Assembly (NCBI RefSeq): GCF_003437535.1
Contig: NZ_QSQT01000032.1
Span: 1-20,478 of the forward strand
DNA: 20,478 bases
Direction: 5' to 3'
Source of the DNA: Phocaeicola plebeius
Lineage (GTDB): Bacteria > Bacteroidota > Bacteroidia > Bacteroidales > Bacteroidaceae
Made by a program: the position numbers and the translations under genes. This document shows positions 16,858 to 20,478 of this stretch, one piece after another. Every line of letters starts with the position of its first letter. Within the stretch, counting starts at the first letter, position 1. The notes under the pieces are model-generated. The model was not told the origin of the DNA and searched no databases. It worked only from the letters and a program-made list of their open reading frames with translations.

Positions 16858-17556
16858 TTAGATTTCGTCTACTGATTTAGGGTCAATCTTAATACCCTTA
16901 CTCATAGTACTTGAAAGATAAATACTCTTGATATAAGTACCTTTAGCTGTGGTCGGTTTCAGTTTAATGATAGTAGCGATAAATTCTTTCGCATTTTCAC
17001 GGATCTGCTCAGCAGAGAAAGAAACCTTACCGATTGAAGTATGAACGATACCGCTCTTATCAACCTTAAAGTCAATCTTACCTTGCTTAACTTCCTTAAC
17101 AGCCTTAGCTACATCCATAGTTACAGTACCGCTTTTCGGGTTCGGCATCAATCCACGAGGACCAAGCACACGACCCAGCGCACCAATCTTACCCATGATA
17201 GACGGCATAGTGATAATCACATCAATATCAGTCCATCCACCTTTGATCTTTTCAATATATTCATCAAGACCAACATAGTCAGCTCCAGCTTCTTTTGCAG
17301 CAGCTTCAGCATCCGGTGTACACAGAACAAGCACACGTACCTGTTTTCCAGTTCCATGAGGAAGAGAAACAACGCCTCTTACCATCTGGTTAGCCTTACG
17401 AGGGTCTACACCTAAACGTACGTCAATATCTAATGAAGCATCAAACTTTGTAAAAGTAATTTCCTTTACCAATTCAGAAGCTTCCTTCAGTGAGTATGCT
17501 TTCCCTGCTTCAATCTTTTCTGCAGCCAACTTTTGATTTTTTGTCAGTTTACCCAT
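16858..17556 (-). CDS. rplA: 50S ribosomal protein uL1
   Basis: This 232-aa protein builds the mobile L1 stalk at the E site and, in many bacteria, represses its own L11-L1 mRNA. The start is set at 17556 ([15 protein letters not shown]), the usual N-terminus; the Met two codons earlier at 17562 is less likely. Landmarks are [44 protein letters not shown] in two parts (the L1 signature region), and [18 protein letters not shown]. It follows rplK by 16 bp and precedes rplJ by 16 bp, so the three genes are certainly co-transcribed. Confidence 0.98.
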   Translation of the reverse strand: MGKLTKNQKLAAEKIEAGKAYSLKEASELVKEITFTKFDASLDIDVRLGVDPRKANQMVRGVVSLPHGTGKQVRVLVLCTPDAEAAAKEAGADYVGLDEYIEKIKGGWTDIDVIITMPSIMGKIGALGRVLGPRGLMPNPKSGTVTMDVAKAVKEVKQGKIDFKVDKSGIVHTSIGKVSFSAEQIRENAKEFIATIIKLKPTTAKGTYIKSIYLSSTMSKGIKIDPKSVDEI

Positions 17557-17572
17557 TATCAATTGAAGTTAA

Positions 17573-18016
17573 TTAGTTATTACCCGGGAAGTCACCTTTT
17601 ACAGCGATACCCATACTTCTAGCTGTTCCTGCTACCATTGACATAGCAGATTCGATAGTAAAGCAGTTCAAGTCAACCATCTTATCCTGAGCAATTGCAC
17701 GAATCTGATCCCAAGTCAGTTCAGCGACTTTCTTACGGTTAGGTTCTGCAGATCCACTCTTGATTTTGGCAGCCTCAAGCAACTGAATAGCTACAGGAGG
17801 AGTTTTGATTACGAAATCAAAAGACTTGTCTGTGTAGTAGGTAATGATTACAGGTAATACCTTACCTGCCTTGTCCTGGGTTCTGGCGTTGAATTGCTTG
17901 CAAAATTCCATGATATTGATACCCTTAGAACCCAGAGCAGGTCCAACGGGAGGTGATGGATTTGCAGCGCCTCCTTTAATCTGTAATTTGATTAGTCCAG
18001 CAACTTCTTTAGCCAT
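17573..18016 (-). CDS. rplK: 50S ribosomal protein uL11
   Basis: This 147-aa protein binds the GTPase-associated centre of 23S rRNA and takes part in the stringent response through RelA-type factors. The N-terminal domain has [20 protein letters not shown], which includes the conserved proline pair of the thiostrepton/micrococcin region, and [16 protein letters not shown]. The rRNA-binding C-terminal domain ends with [19 protein letters not shown]. It starts 62 bp after nusG; no TAnnTTTG promoter was found in that gap. Length and sequence are entirely standard. Confidence 0.98.
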   Translation of the reverse strand: MAKEVAGLIKLQIKGGAANPSPPVGPALGSKGINIMEFCKQFNARTQDKAGKVLPVIITYYTDKSFDFVIKTPPVAIQLLEAAKIKSGSAEPNRKKVAELTWDQIRAIAQDKMVDLNCFTIESAMSMVAGTARSMGIAVKGDFPGNN

Positions 18017-18078
18017 TTTCTTTTGTAATTTTTATATAAGTATTTAACGAATAGAACAATTGCACGTAACAAAATGCA

Positions 18079-18621
18079 TTATTCCTTTTCCACATCCGTA
18101 AAGCCTAATTCCAACGGAGTTTTCCGTCCGAATATTTTGACCATTACTTTCAGCTTACGTTTTTCCGCATTTACTTCTTCAATGAGGCCACTGAATCCGC
18201 TGAACGGGCCAACGCTTACTTTCACTGTTTCTCCTACGGTATAAGGGATATTCAAATCCTCTCCGCTTTCCTGAAGTTCATCTACCGTACCCAGAATACG
18301 ATTCACCTCCGATTGTCTCAGAGGAACCGGGTGATCCAGTCCTCCCAAGAAGCCAATAACGTTAGGAGTATTTCTCAAATGATGAGCAACCTCTCCAACC
18401 AAAGCGGCTTCTACCAAAACGTAACCAGGAAGATAAGTTCTCTCTTTTACGATCTTCTTACCATTACGAACCTGATACGTCTTTTCGGTAGGAATCAACA
18501 CCTGAGACACGTAGTCGCCAAGGTTACCATGCTTGATGTCTGCATCAAGATATTCTTTCACCTTGTTTTCCTTTCCACTCACGGCACGTAATACGTACCA
18601 TTTTTTTTCAATCTCAGACAT
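18079..18621 (-). CDS. nusG: Transcription termination/antitermination protein NusG
   Basis: This 180-aa factor binds the clamp of RNA polymerase, raises processivity and links it to the ribosome or Rho. The N-terminal NGN domain (about 1-115) starts KKWYVLRAVSGKENKVKEYL and includes LPGYVLVEAAL and NVIGFLGG. The C-terminal KOW domain (about 125-180) has VKVSVGPFSGFSGLIEEVN. There is no inserted domain, so it is NusG rather than a specialised paralogue such as UpxY/LoaP types that control capsule operons in this group. It starts 16 bp after secE, the usual pairing. Confidence 0.98.
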   Translation of the reverse strand: MSEIEKKWYVLRAVSGKENKVKEYLDADIKHGNLGDYVSQVLIPTEKTYQVRNGKKIVKERTYLPGYVLVEAALVGEVAHHLRNTPNVIGFLGGLDHPVPLRQSEVNRILGTVDELQESGEDLNIPYTVGETVKVSVGPFSGFSGLIEEVNAEKRKLKVMVKIFGRKTPLELGFTDVEKE

Positions 18622-18637
18622 GTTTTCTTACTGTTTA

Positions 18638-18832
18638 TTAGTGCGGATAGATAACATCTTCCATGATAAATTGGAAGGCAGAATCCATTAGAAAAACAAC
18701 GAGTGCAATGAGGAGGGAAGCAGTTAAAACAACCACTGCACTACTAGAAAGTTCTGAACGAGTAGGCCATGATACTTTATGGACTAGTTCGTCATAAGAT
18801 TCCTTACAATAATTTGTTATCTTTGTAAACAT
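18638..18832 (-). CDS. secE: Preprotein translocase subunit SecE
   Basis: This is a 64-aa single-span subunit that clamps SecY in the inner-membrane translocon. The amphipathic helix YDELVHKVSWPTRSEL carries the conserved KVSWPTR motif (residues 18-24) before one transmembrane helix at about 30-55 (VVVLTASLLIALVVFLMDSAF). It is the short form found in most bacteria, not the three-span form of E. coli. It lies between tRNA-Trp and nusG, its usual place in Bacteroidetes. Confidence 0.97.
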   Translation of the reverse strand: MFTKITNYCKESYDELVHKVSWPTRSELSSSAVVVLTASLLIALVVFLMDSAFQFIMEDVIYPH

Positions 18833-18848
18833 ATTCTTTTAATTTTAG

Positions 18849-18921
18849 CACGGGAAGAGAGGCTCGAACTCCCGACACTCGGTTTTGGAGACCGATGCTC
18901 TACCAACTGAGCTATTCCCGT
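18849..18921 (-). tRNA. tRNA-Trp (CCA)
   Basis: The cloverleaf is complete: acceptor ACGGGAA/TTCCCGT, D stem GCTC/GAGC, anticodon stem TCGGT/ACCGA with loop CTCCAAA giving CCA, T stem GGGAG/CTCTC with TTCGAGC. The discriminator is G, as expected for Trp. The 3' CCA is not encoded. It sits between tuf and secE, and the T-run of the upstream terminator touches its 5' end. Confidence 0.97.
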
Positions 18922-18953
18922 AAAAATAGTTCCCGAATTCCTCCGGGAACTAT
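18922..18953 (-). terminator. Terminator/attenuator between tuf and tRNA-Trp
   Basis: In the minus-strand RNA, ATAGTTCCCG and CGGGAACTAT form a perfect 10-bp stem with an 8-base loop, and TTTT follows directly before the tRNA-Trp 5' end. It starts 24 bp after the tuf stop. It probably ends most tuf transcripts and lets a fraction pass into tRNA-Trp-secE-nusG. Confidence 0.85.
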
Positions 18954-18977
18954 CAGTCTATCTATTATAAGATATTA

Positions 18978-20162
18978 TTAGTCAAGAAGTTCAGTAATCT
19001 GACCAGCACCTACTGTACGACCACCTTCACGGATAGCGAAGCGCAGACCTACGTTCAATGCAACCGGATAGATCAACTCAACGTTGATTGTTACGTTATC
19101 ACCCGGCATTACCATGTCTGTTCCTTCCGGCAAAGTGATTTCACCTGTACAGTCCATAGTACGCAAATAGAACTGAGGACGATATTTGTTGTGGAACGGA
19201 GTGTGACGACCACCTTCTTCTTTCTTCAGGATATAAACCTCAGCTTTGAATTTAGAGTGAGCTTTAACCTGACCCGGGTGACACAAAATCATACCACGTT
19301 TGATTTCGTTCTTGTCGATACCACGAAGCAACAAACCTACGTTATCACCAGCTTCACCCTGATCCAGCAATTTGCGGAACATTTCAACACCAGTTACAAC
19401 TGATTTCTTGTCTTCACCAAGACCCAGGATTTCAACTTCGTCACCTACCTTGATAACACCAGCTTCGATACGACCTGTAGCTACAGTACCACGACCAGTG
19501 ATTGAGAATACGTCTTCAACCGGCATCAAGAACGGTTTATCTACATCACGCGGAGGCAGAGGAATCCAGTTATCAACTGCATCCATCAATTCCATAACTT
19601 TTTCTTCCCACTGAGGAACACCATTCAATGCACCCAAAGCAGAACCACGGATGATAGGAGTATTGTCACCGTCGAAGTCATAGAATGACAGCAGTTCACG
19701 CATTTCCATTTCAACCAGCTCCAACATTTCTTCGTCATCAACCATGTCGCATTTGTTCAAGAATACGACCAGACGAGGAACGTTTACCTGACGAGCCAAC
19801 AAGATGTGTTCACGAGTCTGAGGCATCGGACCATCAGTAGCAGCAACTACGATGATAGCACCATCCATCTGAGCAGCACCAGTAACCATGTTCTTAACGT
19901 AGTCGGCGTGTCCCGGACAGTCTACGTGAGCATAGTGACGGTTAGCAGTCTGATATTCTACGTGAGAAGTGTTGATAGTAATACCTCTTTCCTTTTCTTC
20001 AGGAGCGTTATCGATAGAATCGAAAGAACGCAATTCTGACAGACCTTTCTTTGCCAATACAGTTGTGATGGCAGCAGTCAAAGTGGTTTTACCGTGGTCA
20101 ACGTGACCGATAGTACCAATGTTAACGTGCGGTTTCGAACGTTCAAATTTCTCTTTAGCCAT
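18978..20162 (-). CDS. tuf: Translation elongation factor Tu
   Basis: This 394-aa GTPase delivers aminoacyl-tRNA to the ribosomal A site. The P-loop is GHVDHGKT at 19-26, switch I includes [12 protein letters not shown] at 59-70, switch II is DCPGHAD at 81-87 with catalytic His85, and the guanine-specificity motif is NKCD at 136-139. Domains 2 and 3 follow and end [15 protein letters not shown]. The length is standard and no inteins or insertions are seen. It follows three tRNA genes (Tyr, Gly, Thr) and is followed by a strong terminator. No Shine-Dalgarno sequence is seen; the 50-bp leader holds a perfect TGATTA-A-TAATCA inverted repeat (20184-20196). Confidence 0.99.
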   Translation of the reverse strand: MAKEKFERSKPHVNIGTIGHVDHGKTTLTAAITTVLAKKGLSELRSFDSIDNAPEEKERGITINTSHVEYQTANRHYAHVDCPGHADYVKNMVTGAAQMDGAIIVVAATDGPMPQTREHILLARQVNVPRLVVFLNKCDMVDDEEMLELVEMEMRELLSFYDFDGDNTPIIRGSALGALNGVPQWEEKVMELMDAVDNWIPLPPRDVDKPFLMPVEDVFSITGRGTVATGRIEAGVIKVGDEVEILGLGEDKKSVVTGVEMFRKLLDQGEAGDNVGLLLRGIDKNEIKRGMILCHPGQVKAHSKFKAEVYILKKEEGGRHTPFHNKYRPQFYLRTMDCTGEITLPEGTDMVMPGDNVTINVELIYPVALNVGLRFAIREGGRTVGAGQITELLD

Positions 20163-20212
20163 AGCTTTACTTGTTATTTATTTTGATTAATAATCAGCTT
20201 TACAAATTCACG

Positions 20213-20284
<72 letters not shown>

Positions 20285-20297
20285 AAAAAGAAAAAAG

Positions 20298-20370
20298 AGC
20301 GGAAGACGGGACTCAAACCCGCGACCCTCAGCTTGGAAGGCTAATGCTCTATCAACTGAGCTACTTCCGC
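20298..20370 (-). tRNA. tRNA-Gly (TCC)
   Basis: Acceptor GCGGAAG/CTTCCGC, D stem GCTC/GAGC, anticodon stem TTAGC/GCTGA with a G-U pair and loop CTTCCAA giving TCC, and T stem CGGGT-type pairing with GTCCCG fit a normal tRNA. The discriminator is T. CCA is not encoded. It lies 13 bp before tRNA-Thr. Confidence 0.96.
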
Positions 20371-20378
20371 AATTTAGG

Positions 20379-20461
20379 TGGGCAAAGATGGATTCGAACC
20401 ACCGAAGGCGTAAGCCAGCAGATTTACAGTCTGCCCCATTTGGCCACTCTGGTATTTGCCC
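20379..20461 (-). tRNA. tRNA-Tyr (GTA)
   Basis: Acceptor GGGCAAA/TTTGCCC, anticodon stem GCAGA/TCTGC with loop CTGTAAA giving GTA, and a long variable arm (83 bases in all) identify a bacterial class II tRNA-Tyr. The discriminator is A. CCA is not encoded. It is the first gene of the cluster in this window; the promoter lies beyond the window edge. Confidence 0.97.
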
Positions 20462-20478
20462 AACTTTTTTTAGAATCA

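Overview
The window comes from a member of the Bacteroidales, most likely the Bacteroides/Phocaeicola/Parabacteroides group. The grounds are an RpoC of 1428 aa and an RpoB of about 1270 aa of Bacteroides type, near absence of Shine-Dalgarno sequences, a TTG/TAnnTTTG promoter in front of the tRNA-Asn genes, DUF3791/DUF3990 small proteins, and tRNA genes that do not encode CCA. This placement rests on recognition, not on a search.

Layout. (1) 1-2371, minus strand, accessory: an AT-rich lipoprotein gene with YD/RHS-like motifs, then three tiny genes joined by ATGA overlaps, with a DUF3990 ADP-ribosyltransferase-like protein in the middle and a DUF3791 protein first. (2) 2372-2681, non-coding: six 16-bp imperfect palindromes at an exact 22-bp period, followed by a putative terminator. 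(3) 2682-5449, minus strand: a PfkB-family kinase gene and an S41/CtpA-type periplasmic protease gene, probably co-transcribed. (4) 5476-7342, plus strand: promoter, three tRNA-Asn(GTT) genes in 100-bp tandem units, intrinsic terminator, a structured leader with a 22-codon ORF, corA, and a four-helix membrane protein gene. (5) 7484-20461, minus strand: the core translation/transcription cluster. In transcription order it is tRNA-Tyr, tRNA-Gly, tRNA-Thr, tuf, terminator, tRNA-Trp, secE, nusG, rplK, rplA, rplJ, rplL, attenuator, rpoB, rpoC, terminator.

The last block is the classical tufB-secE-nusG-rplKAJL-rpoBC arrangement, including the Tyr-Gly-Thr tRNA set before tuf that is also seen in Escherichia coli. 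It supplies elongation factor Tu, a translocon subunit, an elongation factor of transcription, the L1/L11 and L10-L7/L12 stalk proteins, and the two large polymerase subunits. Internal hairpins (after tuf, after rplL, between rpoB and rpoC) probably adjust the dosage of its parts.

The most interesting non-standard signals are the 22-bp-periodic palindrome array, the corA leader (mini-ORF plus a hairpin that buries an unusually clear Shine-Dalgarno sequence), the three-gene DUF3791/DUF3990 module, and the large attenuator-like stem between rplL and rpoB.
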